Shown here: positions 34,723 to 49,305 of the stretch, in pieces
How the letters are laid out: each line of letters opens with the position of its first letter
Position numbering within the stretch: position 1 is the first letter of the stretch
Assembly (NCBI GenBank): GCA_019843655.1
Contig: JACDQD010000004.1
Coordinates: forward strand, 372,001-436,000
Direction: 5' to 3'
DNA from: Lethocerus indicus
Taxonomy: Eukaryota > Arthropoda > Insecta > Hemiptera > Belostomatidae
Length of the DNA: 64,000 nucleotides
Notes under the pieces: model-generated
Database searches by the model: none
The model's input: only the letters and a program-made list of their open reading frames with translations
What the model was told of the DNA's origin: nothing
Program-made: the position numbers and the translations under genes

Positions 34723-37700
34723 AAGACTTGTTTCTAAATGCATTGTTTGCTTTACTCTACAGGTCTATTCACACAGTTCCGGGCTGGAGGCGATAGATTT
34801 AAAATGGCAAAATTCGGGTACCACTTGGGGGGTCCAGGAACGGATGACTCTCTCTCCGTTAATATTAATGATATCGGGACGAGACTTGTTTCTAAATGCA
34901 TTGTTTGCTTTACTCTACAGGTCTATTCACACAGTTCCGGGCTGGAGGCGATAGATTTAAAATGGCAAAATTCGGGTACCACTTGGGGGGTCCAGGAATG
35001 GATGACTCTCTCTCCGTTAATATTAATGATATCGGGACGAGACTTGTTTCTAAATGCATTGTTTGCTTTACTCTACAGGTCTATTCACACAGTTCCGGGC
35101 TGGAGGCGATAGATTTAAAATGGCAAAATTCGGGTACCACTTGGGGGTCCAGGAATGGATGACTCTCTCTCCGTTAATATTAATGATATCGGGACGAGAC
35201 TTGTTTCTAAATGCATTGTTTGCTTTACTCTACAGGTCTATTCACACAGTTCCGGGCTGGAGGCGATAGATTTAAAATGGCAAAATTCGGGTACCACTTG
35301 GGGGGTCCAGGAATGGATGACTCTCTCTCCGTTAATATTAATGATATCGGGACGAGACTTGTTTCTAAATGCATTGTTTGCTTTACTCTACAGGTCTATT
35401 CACACAGTTCCGGGCTGGAGGCGATAGATTTAAAATGGCAAAATTCGGGTACCACTTGGGGGGTCCAGGAATGGATGACTCTCTCCGTTAATATTAATGA
35501 TATCGGGACGAGACTTGTTTCTAAATGCATTGTTTGCTTTACTCTACAGGTCTATTCACACAGTTCCGGGCTGGAGGCGATAGATTTAAAATGGCAAAAT
35601 TCGGGTACCACTTGGGGGGTCCAGGAATGGATGACTCTCTCTCCGTTAATATTAATGATATCGGGACGAGACTTGTTTCTAAATGCATTGTTTGCTTTAC
35701 TCTACAGGTCTATTCACACAGTTCCGGGCTGGAGGCGATAGATTTAAAATGGCAAAATTCGGGTACCACTTGGGGGGTCCAGGAATGGATGACTCTCTCT
35801 CCGTTAATATTAATGATATCGGGACGAGACTTGTTTCTAAATGCATTGTTTGCTTTACTCTACAGGTCTATTCACACAGTTCCGGGCTGGAGGCGATAGA
35901 TTTAAAATGGCAAAATTCGGGTACCACTTGGGGGGTCCAGGAATGGATGACTCTCTCTCCGTTAATATTAATGATATCGGGACGAGACTTGTTTCTAAAT
36001 GCATTGTTTGCTTTACTCTACAGGTCTATTCACACAGTTCCGGGCTGGAGGCGATAGATTTAAAATGGCAAAATTCGGGTACCACTTGGGGGTCCAGGAA
36101 CGGATGACTCTCTCCGTTAATATTAATGATATCGGGACGAGACTTGTTTCTAAATGCATTGTTTGCTTTACTCTACAGGTCTATTCACACAGTTCCGGGC
36201 TGGAGGCGATAGATTTAAAATGGCAAAATTCGGGTACCACTTGGGGGTCCAGGAACGGATGACTCTCTCTCCGTTAATATTAATGATATCGGGACGAGAC
36301 TTGTTTCTAAATGCATTGTTTGCTTTACTCTACAGGTCTATTCACACAGTTCCGGGCTGGAGGCGATAGATTTAAAATGGCAAAATTCGGGTACCACTTG
36401 GGGAACGGATGACTCTCTCTCCGTTAATATTAATGATATCGGGACTTGTTTCTAAATGCATGTTTGCTTTACTCAGTCTATTCAGTTCCGGGCTGGAGGC
36501 GATATTAATGATATCGGGACGAGACTTGTTTCTAAATGCATTGTTTGCTTTACTCTACAGGTCTATTCACACAGTTCCGGGCTGGAGGCGATAGATTTAA
36601 AATGGCAAAATTCGGGTACCACTTGGGGGTCCAGGAACTCTCTCCGTTAATATTAATGATATCGGGACGAGACTTGTTTCTAAATGCATTGTTTGCTTTA
36701 CTCTACAGGTCTATTCACACAGTTCCGGGCTGGAGGCGATAGATTTAAAATGGCAAAATTCGGGTATAAATCGGGACGAGACTTGTTTCTAAATGCATTG
36801 TTTGCTTTACTCTACAGGTCTATTCACACAGTTCCGGGCTGGAGGCGATAGATTTAAAATGGCAAAATTCGGGTACCACTTGGGGGTCCAGGAACGGATG
36901 ACTCTCTCTCCGTTAATATTAATGATATCGGGACGAGACTTGTTTCTAAATGCATTGTTTGCTTTACTCTACAGGTCTATTCACACAGTTCCGGGCTGGA
37001 GGCGATAGATTTAAAATGGCAAAATTCGGGTACCACTTGGGGGTCCAGGAACGGATGACTCTCTCCGTTAATATTAATGATATCGGGACGAGACTTGTTT
37101 CTAAATGCATTGTTTGCTTTACTCTACAGGTCTATTCACACAGTTCCGGGCTGGAGGCGATAGATTTAAAATGGCAAAATTCGGGTACCACTTGGGGGTC
37201 CAGGAACGGATGACTCTCTCCGTTAATATTAATGATATCGGGACGAGACTTGTTTCTAAATGCATTGTTTGCTTTACTCTACAGGTCTATTCACACAGTT
37301 CCGGGCTGGAGGCGATAGATTTAAAATGGCAAAATTCGGGTACCACTTGGGGGTCCAGGAACGGATGACTCTCTCTCCGTTAATATTAATGATATCGGGA
37401 CGAGACTTGTTTCTAAATGCATTGTTTGCTTTACTCTACAGGTCTATTCACACAGTTCCGGGCTGGAGGCGATAGATTTAAAATGGCAAAATTCGGGTAC
37501 CACTTGGGGGTCCAGGAATGGATGACTCTCTCTCCGTTAATATTAATGATATCGGGACGAGACTTGTTTCTAAATGCATTGTTTGCTTTACTCTACAGGT
37601 CTATTCACACAGTTCCGGGCTGGAGGCGATAGATTTAAAATGGCAAAATTCGGGTACCACTTGGGGGGTCCAGGAATGGATGACTCTCTCTCCGTTAATA

Positions 37701-39346
37701 TTAATGATATCGGGACGAGACTTGTTTCTAAATGCATTGTTTGCTTTACTCTACAGGTCTATTCACACAGTTCCGGGCTGGAGGCGATAGATTTAAAATG
37801 GCAAAATTCGGGTACCACTTGGGGGTCCAGGAACGGATGACTCTCTCCGTTAATATTAATGATATCGGGACGAGACTTGTTTCTAAATGCATTGTTTGCT
37901 TTACTCTACAGGTCTATTCACACAGTTCCGGGCTGGAGGCGATAGATTTAAAATGGCAAAATTCGGGTACCACTTGGGGGTCCAGGAACGGATGACTCTC
38001 TCCGTTAATATTAATGATATCGGGACGAGACTTGTTTCTAAATGCATTGTTTGCTTTACTCTACAGGTCTATTCACACAGTTCCGGGCTGGAGGCGATAG
38101 ATTTAAAATGGCAAAATTCGGGTACCACTTGGGGGTCCAGGAACGGATGACTCTCTCCGTTAATATTAATGATATCGGGACGAGACTTGTTTCTAAATGC
38201 ATTGTTTGCTTTACTCTACAGGTCTATTCACACAGTTCCGGGCTGGAGGCGATAGATTTAAAATGGCAAAATTCGGGTACCACTTGGGGGTCCAGGAATG
38301 GATGACTCTCTCCGTTAATATTAATGATATCGGGACGAGACTTGTTTCTAAATGCATTGTTTGCTTTACTCTACAGGTCTATTCACACAGTTCCGGGCTG
38401 GAGGCGATAGATTTAAAATGGCAAAATTCGGGTACCACTTGGGGGGTCAGGAATGGATGACTCTCTCTCCGTTAATATTAATGATATCGGGACGAGACTT
38501 GTTTCTAAATGCATTGTTTGCTTTACTCTACAGGTCTATTCACAGTTCCGGGCTGGAGGCGATAGATTTAAAATGGCAAAATTCGGGTACCACTTGGGGG
38601 TCCAGGAACGGATGACTCTCTCCGTTAATATTAATGATATCGGGACGAGACTTGTTTCTAAATGCATTGTTTGCTTTACTCTACAGGTCTATTCACACAG
38701 TTCCGGGCTGGAGGCGATAGATTTAAAATGGCAAAATTCGGGTACCACTTGGGGGTCCAGGAACGGATGACTCTCTCCGTTAATATTAATGATATCGGGA
38801 CGAGACTTGTTTCTAAATGCATTGTTTGCTTTACTCTACAGGTCTATTCACACAGTTCCGGGCTGGAGGCGATAGATTTAAAATGGCAAAATTCGGGTAC
38901 CACTTGGGGGTCCAGGAACGGATGACTCTCTCTCCGTTAATATTAATGATATCGGGACGAGACTTGTTTCTAAATGCATTGTTTGCTTTACTCTACAGGT
39001 CTATTCACACAGTTCCGGGCTGGAGGCGATAGATTTAAAATGGCAAAATTCGGGTACCACTTGGGGGTCCAGGAATGGATGACTCTCTCCGTTAATATTA
39101 ATGATATCGGGACGAGACTTGTTTCTAAATGCATTGTTTGCTTTACTCTACAGGTCTATTCACACAGTTCCGGGCTGGAGGCGATAGATTTAAAATGGCA
39201 AAATTCGGGTACCACTTGGGGGTCCAGGAACGGATGACTCTCTCTCCGTTAATATTAATGATATCGGGACGAGACTTGTTTCTAAATGCATTGTTTGCTT
39301 TACTCAGGTCTATTCACACAGTTCGGGCTGGAGGCGATAGATTTAA
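34723..39346 (+). repeat. Satellite C: 155-158-bp tandem array, left arm (about 30 copies)
   Basis: The unit includes acttgtttctaaatgcattg, tttgctttactctacaggtc, cagttccgggctggaggcga, aattcgggtaccacttgggg and ccgttaatattaatgatatc. Monomer spacing is 158, 157, 156 or 155, depending on five or six G in the run and two or three CT pairs in the ctctct tract. The array is cut by the N gap. Long overlapping frames in all phases come from the repeat period and are not genes. Confidence 0.97.
36400..36790 (+). repeat. Scrambled, deleted monomers inside satellite C
   Basis: Several consecutive units lose internal pieces here (for example the ccaggaa segment after ttgggg at about 36402, and truncated tttactcagtctattcagttcc near 36470). 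Monomer spacing falls to about 80-150 bp before regular units resume at about 36793. Confidence 0.8.
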
Positions 39347-39446
39347 NNNNNNNNNNNNNNNNNNNNNNNNNNNNNNNNNNNNNNNNNNNNNNNNNNNNNN
39401 NNNNNNNNNNNNNNNNNNNNNNNNNNNNNNNNNNNNNNNNNNNNNN
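39347..39446. other. Assembly gap (100 N)
   Basis: Exactly 100 N between satellite C and satellite D. The size looks like a placeholder, so distance and relative orientation of the flanking contigs are inferred by scaffolding. Confidence 0.99.
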
Positions 39447-42400
39447 AATATTTCTAGTGATAATAAATATATTGTTGTGGCCTGAATAATTTTCTAAAAA
39501 ATAGATTTATTTAAATTAAAACCAATCGAAAACCCTCCGCTAATATCTCCAATTACGCTCTGATTATGAATTTGTATATAAATATCTAAAATATACAGAG
39601 AGAACATACGGGAATATTTCTACTGATAATAAATATATTGGTTATGCCTGAATAATTTTCTAAAAAATAGATTTATTTAAATTAAAACCAATCGAAAACC
39701 CTCCGCTAATATCTCCCGTTACGCTCGATTATGAATTTGTATATATAAATATCTAAAATATACAGAGAGAACATATGGGAATATTTCTAGTGATAATAAA
39801 TATATTGGTTGTGGCCTGAACAATTTTCTAAAAAAATAGATTTATTTAAATTAAAACCAATCGAAAACCCTCCGCTAATATCTCCGCGTGGCTTGATTAT
39901 GAATTTGTATATATAAATATCTAAAATATACAGAGAGAACATACGGGGAATATTTCTACTGATAATAAATATATTGGTTGTGGCCTGAATAATTTTCTAA
40001 AAATAGATTTATTTAAATTAAAACCAATCGAAAACCTCCGCTAATATCTCCCATTAGCTTCGATTATGAATTTGTATATATAAATATCTAAAATATACAG
40101 AGAGAACATACGGGAATATTTCTAGTGATAATAAATATATTGGTTGCGGCCTGATCAATTTTCTAAAAAAATAGATTTATTTAAATTAAACCAATCGAAA
40201 ACCCTCCGCTAATATCTCCCATTACGCTTGATTATGAATTTGTATATATAAATATCTAAAAATATACAGAGAGAACATACGGGGAATATTTCGATAATAA
40301 ATATATTGGTTGTGGCCTGAACAATTTTCAAAAATAGATTTATTTAAATTAAAACCAATCGAAAACCCTCCGCTAATATCTCCCATTATGCTTCGATTAT
40401 GAATTTTATATATAAATATCTAAAAATATACAGAGAGAACATACGGAGTATTTCTACCGATAATAAATATATTGGTTGTGGCCTGAACAATATTCTAAAA
40501 AAATAGATTTATTTAAATTAAAACCAATCGAAAACCCTCCGCTAATATCTCCCATTACGCTTCGATTGTGAATTTCGTGTATATAAATATCTAAAAATAT
40601 ACGGAGAGAACATATACGGGAATATTTCTAGTGATAATAAATATATTGGTGCGGCCTGAACAATTTTCTAAAAAAATAGATTTATTTAAATTAAAACCAA
40701 TGACCCTCCGCTAATATCTCCCATTGCCTTCGATTATGAATTTGTATATATAAATATCTAAAATATACAGAGAGAACATACGGGAATATTTCTATAGATA
40801 ATAAATATATTGGTTGTGGCCTGAATAATTTTCCGAAAAAATAGATTTATTTAAATTAAAACCAATCGAAAACCCTCCGCTAATATCTCCATTACGCTTC
40901 GATTATGAATTTGTATATAAATATCTAAAATATACAGAGAACATACGGGAATATTTCACCGATAATAAATATATTGGTTGTGGCCTGAACAATTTTCTAA
41001 AAAATAGATTTATTTAAATTAAAACCAATCGAAACCCTCCGCTAATATCTCCCATTACGCTTCGATTATGAATTTGTATATATAAATATCTAAAAATATA
41101 CAGAGAGAACATACGGGGAATATTTCTACCGATAATAAATATATTGGTTGCGGCCTGAACAATTTTCCAAAAAAAATAGATTTATTTAAATTAAAACCAA
41201 TCGAAAACCCTCCGCTAATATCTCCCATTACGCTTCGATTATGAATTTGTATATATAAATATCTAAAAATATACAGGAGAGAACATACGGGAATATTTCT
41301 AGTGATAATAAATATATTGTTTGCGGCCTGAACAATTTTCAAAAAAATAGATTTATTTAAATTAAAACCAATCGAAAACCCTCCGCTAATATCTCCCATT
41401 ACGCTTCGATTATGAATTTGTATATATAAATATCTAAAAATATACAGAGAACATACGGGGAATATTTCTACCGATAATAAATATATTGGTTGTGGCCTGA
41501 ACAATTTTCTAAAAAAAATAGATTTATTTAAATTAAAACCAATCGAAAACCCTCAGCTAATATCTCCCATTATGCTTCGATTATGAATTTGTATATATAA
41601 ATATCTAAAAATATACAGGAGAGAACATACGGGAATATTTCTAGTGATAATAAATATATTGGTTGCGGCCTGAACAATTTTCTAAAAAAAATAGATTTAT
41701 TTAAATTAAAACCAATCGAAAACCCTCCGCTAATATCTCCCATTACGCTTCGATTATGAATTTGTATATATAAATATCTAAAAATATACAGAGAGAACAT
41801 ACGGGGAATATTTCTACCGATAATAAATATATTGGTTGCGGCCTGAACAATTTTCTAAAAAAAATAGATTTATTTAAATTAAAACCAATCGAAAACCCTC
41901 CGCTAATATCTCCCATTACGCTTCGATTATGAATTTGTATATATAAATATCTAAAAATATACAGAGAGAACATACGGGGAATATTTCTACCGATAATAAA
42001 TATATTGGTTGCGGCCTGAACAATTTTCTAAAAAAAATAGATTTATTTAAATTAAAACCAATCGAAAACCCTCCGCTAATATCTCCCATTGCTTCGATTA
42101 TGAATTTGTATATATAAATATCTAAAAATATACAGAGAGAACATATGGGGAATATTTCTACCGATAATAAATATATTGGTTGCGGCCTGAACAATTTTCT
42201 AAAAAAAATAGATTTATTTAAATTAAAACCAATCGAAAACCCTCCGCTAATATCTCCCATTACGCTTCGATTATGAATTTGTATATATAAATATCTAAAA
42301 TATACAGAGAGAACATATGGGGAATATTTCTACTGATAATAAATATATTGGTTGCGGCCTGACCAATTTTCTAAAAAATAGATTTATTTAAATTAAAACC

Positions 42401-45400
42401 AATCGAAAACCCACTAATATCTCCCATTACGCTTCGATTATGAATTTGTATATAAATATCTAAAAATATACAGAGAGAACATACGGGGAATATTTCTACC
42501 GATAATAAATATATTGGTTGCGGCCTGAACAATTTTCTAAAAAATAGATTTATTTAAATTAAAACCAATCGAAACCTCCGCTAATATCTCCCATTAGCTT
42601 CGATTATGAATTTGTATATATAAATATCTAAAATATACAGAGAGAACATACGGGAATATTTCTACGATAATAAATATATTGGTTGCGGCCTGAACAATTT
42701 TCTAAAAAATAGATTTATTTAAATTAAAACCAATCGAAAACCCTCCGCTAATATCTCCCATTATGCTTTGATTATGAATTTGTATATATAAATATCTAAA
42801 ATATACAGAGAGAACATACGGGAATATTTCTAGTGATAATAAATATATTGGTTGCGGCCTGAACAATTTTCTAAAAAATAGATTTATTTAAATTAAAACC
42901 AATCGAAAACCCTCGCGCTAATATCTCCCATTATGCTTCGATTATGAATTTGTATATAAATATCTAAAAATATACAGAGAGAACATACGGGAATATTTCT
43001 ACCGATAATAAATATATTGGTTGCGGCCTGAACAATTTTCTAAAAAATAGATTTATTTAAATTAAAACCAATCGAAACCCTCAGCTAATATCTCCCATTA
43101 CGCTTCGATTATGAATTTGTATATATAAATATCTAAAATATACAGAGAGAACATACGGGGAATATTTCTAGTGATAATAAATATTGGTTGCGGCCTGAAC
43201 AATTTTCTAAAAAATAGATTTATTTAAATTAAAACCAATCGAAAACCCTCCGCTAATATCTCCCATTGCTTCGATTATGAATTTGTATATATAAATATCT
43301 AAAAATACAGAGAGAACATACGGGGAATATTTCTACCGATAATAAATATATTGGTTGCGCCTGAACAATTTTCTAAAAAATAGATTTATTTAAATTAAAA
43401 CCAATCAAAACCCTCCGCTAATATCTCCCATTACGCTTGATTATGAATTTGTATATATAAATATCTAAAATATACAGAGAGAACATACGGGAATATTTCT
43501 AGTGATAATAAATATATTGGTTGCGGCCTGATCAATTTTCTAAAAAAAATAGATTTATTTAAATTAAAACCAATCGAAAACCCTCCGCTAATATCTCCCA
43601 TTACGCTTCGATTATGAATTTGTATATATAAATATCTAAAAATATACAGAGAGAACATACGGGGAATATTTCTAGTGATAATAAATATATTGGTTGCGGC
43701 CTGATCAATTTTCTAAAAAAAATAGATTTATTTAAATTAAAACCAATCGAAAACCCTCCGCTAATATCTCCCATTACGCTTCGATTATGAATTTGTATAT
43801 ATAAATATCTAAAAATATACAGAGAGAACATACGGGGAATATTTCTAGTGATAATAAATATATTGGTTGCAGCCTGATCAATTTTCTAAAAAAAATAGAT
43901 TTATTTAAATTAAAACCAATCGAAAACCTCCGCTAATATCTCCCATTAGGCTTCGTTGAATTTGTATATATAAATATCTAAAATATACAGAGAGAACATA
44001 CGGGAATATTTCTAGTAATAAATATATTGGTTGCGGCCTGATCAATTTTCTAAAAATAGATTTATTTAAATTAAAACCAATCGAAAACCTCCGCTAATAT
44101 CTCCCATTACGCTTCGATTATGAATTTGTATATAAATATCTAAAAATATACAGGAGAGAACATACGGGAATATTTCTAGTGATAATAAATATATTGGTTG
44201 CGGCCTGATCAATTTTCTAAAAAATAGATTTATTTAAATTAAAACCAATCGAAAACCTCCGCTAATATCTCCATTACGCTTCGATTATGAATTTTTATAT
44301 ATAAATATCTAAAATATACAGAGAGAACATACGGGGAATATTTCTAGTGATAATAAATATATTGGTTGCGGCCTGAACAATTTTCTAAAAAAATAGATTT
44401 ATTTAAATTAAAACCAATCGAAAACCCTCCGCTAATATCTCCCATTACGCTTGATTATGAATTTGTATATATAAATATCTAAAATATACAGAGAGAACAT
44501 ACGGGGAATATTTCTAGTGATAATAAATATATTGGTTGCGGCCTGAACAATTTTCTAAAAAATAGATTTATTTAAATTAAAACCAATCGAAAACCCTCCG
44601 CTAATATCTCCCATTAGGCTTGATTATGAATTTGTATATATAAATATCTAAAAATATACAGAGAGAACATATGGGAATATTTCTAGTGATAATAAATATA
44701 TTATTGCGGCCTGATCAATTTTCTAAAAAATAGATTTATTTAAATTAAAACCAATCGAAACCCTCCGCTAATATCTCCCATTTCGATTATGAATTTGTAT
44801 ATATAAATATCTAAAAATATACAGAGAGAACATACGGGGAATATTTCTAGTGATAATAAATATATTGCGGCCTGAACAATTTTCTAAAAAATAGATTTAT
44901 TTAAATTAAAACCAATCGAAAACCCTGCTAATATCTCCCATTATGCTTCGATTATGAATTTGTATATATAAATCTAAAAAAATATAGAGAGAACATACGG
45001 GAATATTTCTAGTGATAATAAATATATTGGTGGCCTGATCAACAATTTTCTAAAAATAGATTTATTTAAATTAAAACCAATCGAAAACCCTCCGCTAATA
45101 TCTCCCATTACGCTTCGATTATGAATTTGTATATATAAATATCTAAAAATATAGAGAGAAACATACGGGAATATTTCTAGTGATAATAAATATATTGGTT
45201 GCGGCCTGATCAATTTTCTAAAAAAATAGATTTATTTAAATTAAAACCAATCGAAAACCTCCGCTAATATCTCCCATTACGCTTGATTATGAATTTGTAT
45301 ATATAAATATCTAAAAATATACAGAGAGAACATACGGGGAATATTTCTAGTGATAATAAATATATTGTTGTGGCCTGATCAATTTTCTAAAAAATAGATT

Positions 45401-48400
45401 TATTTAAATTAAAACCAATCGAAAACCCTCCGCTAATATCTCCATTACGCTTCGATTATGAATTTGTATATATAAATATCTAAAATATACAGAGAGAACA
45501 TACGGGGAATATTTCTAGTGATAATAAATATATTGGTTGCGGCCTGATCAATTTTCTAAAAAATAGATTTATTTAAATTAAAACCAATCGAAAACCCTCC
45601 GCTAATATCTCCCATTACGCTTCGATTATGAATTTGTATATATAAATATCTAAAATATACAGAGAGAACATACGGGAATATTTCTAGTGATAATAAATAT
45701 ATTGTTTGGCCTGAACAATTTTCTAAAAAATAGATTTATTTAAATTAAAACCAATCGAACCCTCCGCTAATATCTCCCATTACGCTTCGATTATGAATTT
45801 GTATATATAAATATCTAAAATATAGAGAAATATGGGAATATTTCTAGTGATAATAAATATATTGGTTGCGGCCTGAATAATTTTCTAAAAAATAGATTTA
45901 TTTAAATTAAAACCAATCGAAAACCCTCCGCTAATATCTCCATTACGCTTCGATTATGAATTTGTATATATAAATATCTAAAAATATACAGAGAGAACAT
46001 GGGGAATATTTCTAGATAATAAATATATTGGTTGCGGCCTGAATAATTTTCAAAAATAGATTTATTTAAATTAAAACCAATCGAAAACCCTCCGCTAATA
46101 TCTCCCATTACGCTTCGATTATGAATTTGTATATATAAATATCTAAAATATACAGAGAGAATATACGGGAATATTTCTAGTGATAATAAATATATTGGTT
46201 TGGCCTGAACAATTTCTAAAAAATAGATTTATTTAAATTAAAACCAATCGAAAACCCTCCGCTAATATCTCCCATTACGCTTCGATTATGAATTTGTATA
46301 TATAAATATCTAAAATATACAGAGAGAACATACGGGAATATTTCTAGTGATAATAAATATATTGGTTGCGGCCTGAACAATTTTCTAAAAATAGATTTAT
46401 TTAAATTAAAACCAATCGAAAACCCTCCGCTAATATCTCCCATTACGCTTCGATTATGAATTTGTATATATAAATATCTAAAATATACAGAGAGAACATA
46501 CGGGGAATATTTCTAGTGATAATAAATATATTGGTTGCGGCCTGATCAATTTTCTAAAAAAAATAGATTTATTTAAATTAAAACCAATCGAAAACCCTCC
46601 GCTAATATCTCCCATTACGCTTCGATTATGAATTTGTATATACAAAAATCTAAACATACAGAGAGAACATACGGGGAATATTTCTAGTGATAATAAATAT
46701 ATTGGTTGCGGCCTGAACAATTTTCTAAAAATAGATTTATTTAAATTAAAACCAATCGAAAACCCTCCGCTAATATCTCCATTACGCTTGATTATGAATT
46801 TGTATATATAAATATCTAAAAATATACAGAGAACATACGGGGAATATTTCTAGTGATAATAAATATATTGGTTGCGGCCTGGATCAATTTTCTAAAAAAT
46901 AGATTTATTTAAATTAAAACCAATCGAAAACCCTCCGCTAATATCTCCCATTACGCTTCGATTATGAATTTGTATATATAAATATCTAAAATATACAGAG
47001 AATACATGGGGAATATTTCTAGTGATAATAAATATATTGGTTGCGGCCTGATCAATTTTCTAAAAAATAGATTTATTTAAATTAAAACCAATCGAAAACC
47101 CTCCGCTAATATCTCCCATTACGCTTCGATTATGAATTTGTATATATAAATATCTAAAAATATACAGAGAGAACATACGGGGAATATTTCTAGCGATAAT
47201 AAATATATTGGTTGCGGCCTGAACAATTTTCTAAAAAAAATAGATTTATTTAAATTAAAACCAATCGAAAACCCTCCGCTAATATCTCCCATTATGCTTC
47301 GATTATGAATTTGTATATATAAATATCTAAAAATATACAGAGAGAACATACGGGGAATATTTCTACCGATAATAAATATATTGGTTGCGGCCTGAACAAT
47401 TTTCTAAAAAAAATAGATTTATTTAAATTAAAACCAATCGAAAACCCTCCGCTAATATCTCCCATTACGCTTCGATTATGAATTTGTATATATAAATATC
47501 TAAAAATATACAGAGAGAACATACGGGAATATTTCTAGTGATAATAAATATATTGGTTGTGGCCTGAATTTTCAAAAATAGATTTATTTAAATTAAAACC
47601 AATCGAAAACCCTCCGCTAATATCTCCCATTACGCTTCGATTATGAATTTGTATATATAAATATCTAAAAATATACAGAGAGAACATACGGGGAATATTT
47701 CTATCGATAATAAATATATTGGTTGCGGCCTGAACAATTTTCTAAAAAAAATAGATTTATTTAAATTAAAACCAATCGAAAACCCTCCGCTAATATCTCC
47801 CATTACGCTTCGATTATGAATTTGTATATATAAATATCTAAAAATATACAGAGAGAACATACGGGGAATATTTCTACCGATAATAAATATATTGGTTGCG
47901 GCCTGAACAATTTTCTAAAAAAAATAGATTTATTTAAATTAAAACCAATCGAAAACCCTCCGCTAATATCTCCCATTACGCTTGATTATGAATTTGTATA
48001 TATAAATATCTAAAATATACAGAGAGAACATACGGGGAATATTTCTAGTGATAATAAATATATTGGTTGCGGCCTGAACAATTTTCTAAAAAAAATAGAT
48101 TTATTTAAATTAAAACCAATCGAAAACCCTCCGCTAATATCTCCCATTACGCTTCGATTATGAATTTGTATATATAAATATCTAAAAATATACAGAGAGA
48201 ACATACGGGGAATATTTCTACCGATAATAAATATATTGGTTGCGGCCTGAACAATTTTCTAAAAAAAATAGATTTATTTAAATTAAAACCAATCGAAAAC
48301 CCTCCGCTAATATCTCCCATTACGCTTCGATTATGAATTTGTATATATAAATATCTAAAAATATACAGAGAACATATGGGAATATTTCTAGCGATAATAA

Positions 48401-49305
48401 ATATATTGGTTGTGGCCTGAACAATTTCGTTAGATTTATTTAAATTAAAACCAATCGAAAACCCTCCGCTAATATCTCCCATTATGCTTCGATTATGAAT
48501 TTGTATATATAAATATCTAAAAATATACAGAGAGAACATACGGGGAATATTTCTACCGATAATAAATATATTGGTTGCGGCCTGAACAATTTTCTAAAAA
48601 AAATAGATTTATTTAAATTAAAACCAATCGAAAACCCTCCGCTAATATCTCCCATTACGCTTCGATTATGAATTTGTATATATAAATATCTAAAATATAC
48701 AGAGAGAATATACGGGGAATATTTCTAGTGATAATAAATATATTGGTTGCGGCCTGAACAATTTTCTAACAAAAATAGATTTATTTAAATTAAAACTAAT
48801 CGAAACCCTCCGCTAATATCTCCCATTACGCTTCGATTATGAATTTGTATATAAATATCTAAAATATACAGAGAGAACATACGGGGAATATTTCTAGTGA
48901 TAATAAATATATTGGTTGCGGCCTGAATAATTTTCTAAAAAAATAGATTTATTTAAATTAAAACCAATCGAAAACCTCCGCTAATATCTCCATTAGCTTC
49001 GATTATGAATTTGTATATATAAATATCTAAAATATACAGAGAGAAATATACGGGAATATTTCTAGTGATAATAAATATATTGGTTGCGGCCTGAATAATT
49101 TTCTAAAAAAATAGATTTATTTAAATTAAAACCAATCGAAAACCCTCCGCTAATATCTCCCATTAGGCTTCGATTATGAATTTGTATATATAAATATCTA
49201 AAAATATACAGAGAGAACATACGGGGAATATTTCTACCTGACAATAAATATATTGGTTGCGGCCTGAACAATTTTCAAAAAAATAGATTTATTTAAATTA
49301 AAACC

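Noticed and set aside
34800..35000. Splice-site-like ctctacag|gtctat in every satellite C unit
   Set aside because: The match is short, there is no accompanying exon, and no evidence of transcription can be seen from the sequence.
34738..39489. Dozens of 60-176-codon open frames beginning MHCLLYSTGLF
   Set aside because: They are the 155-158-bp satellite C read in three phases. They overlap each other, recur with the repeat period and have no independent start context.
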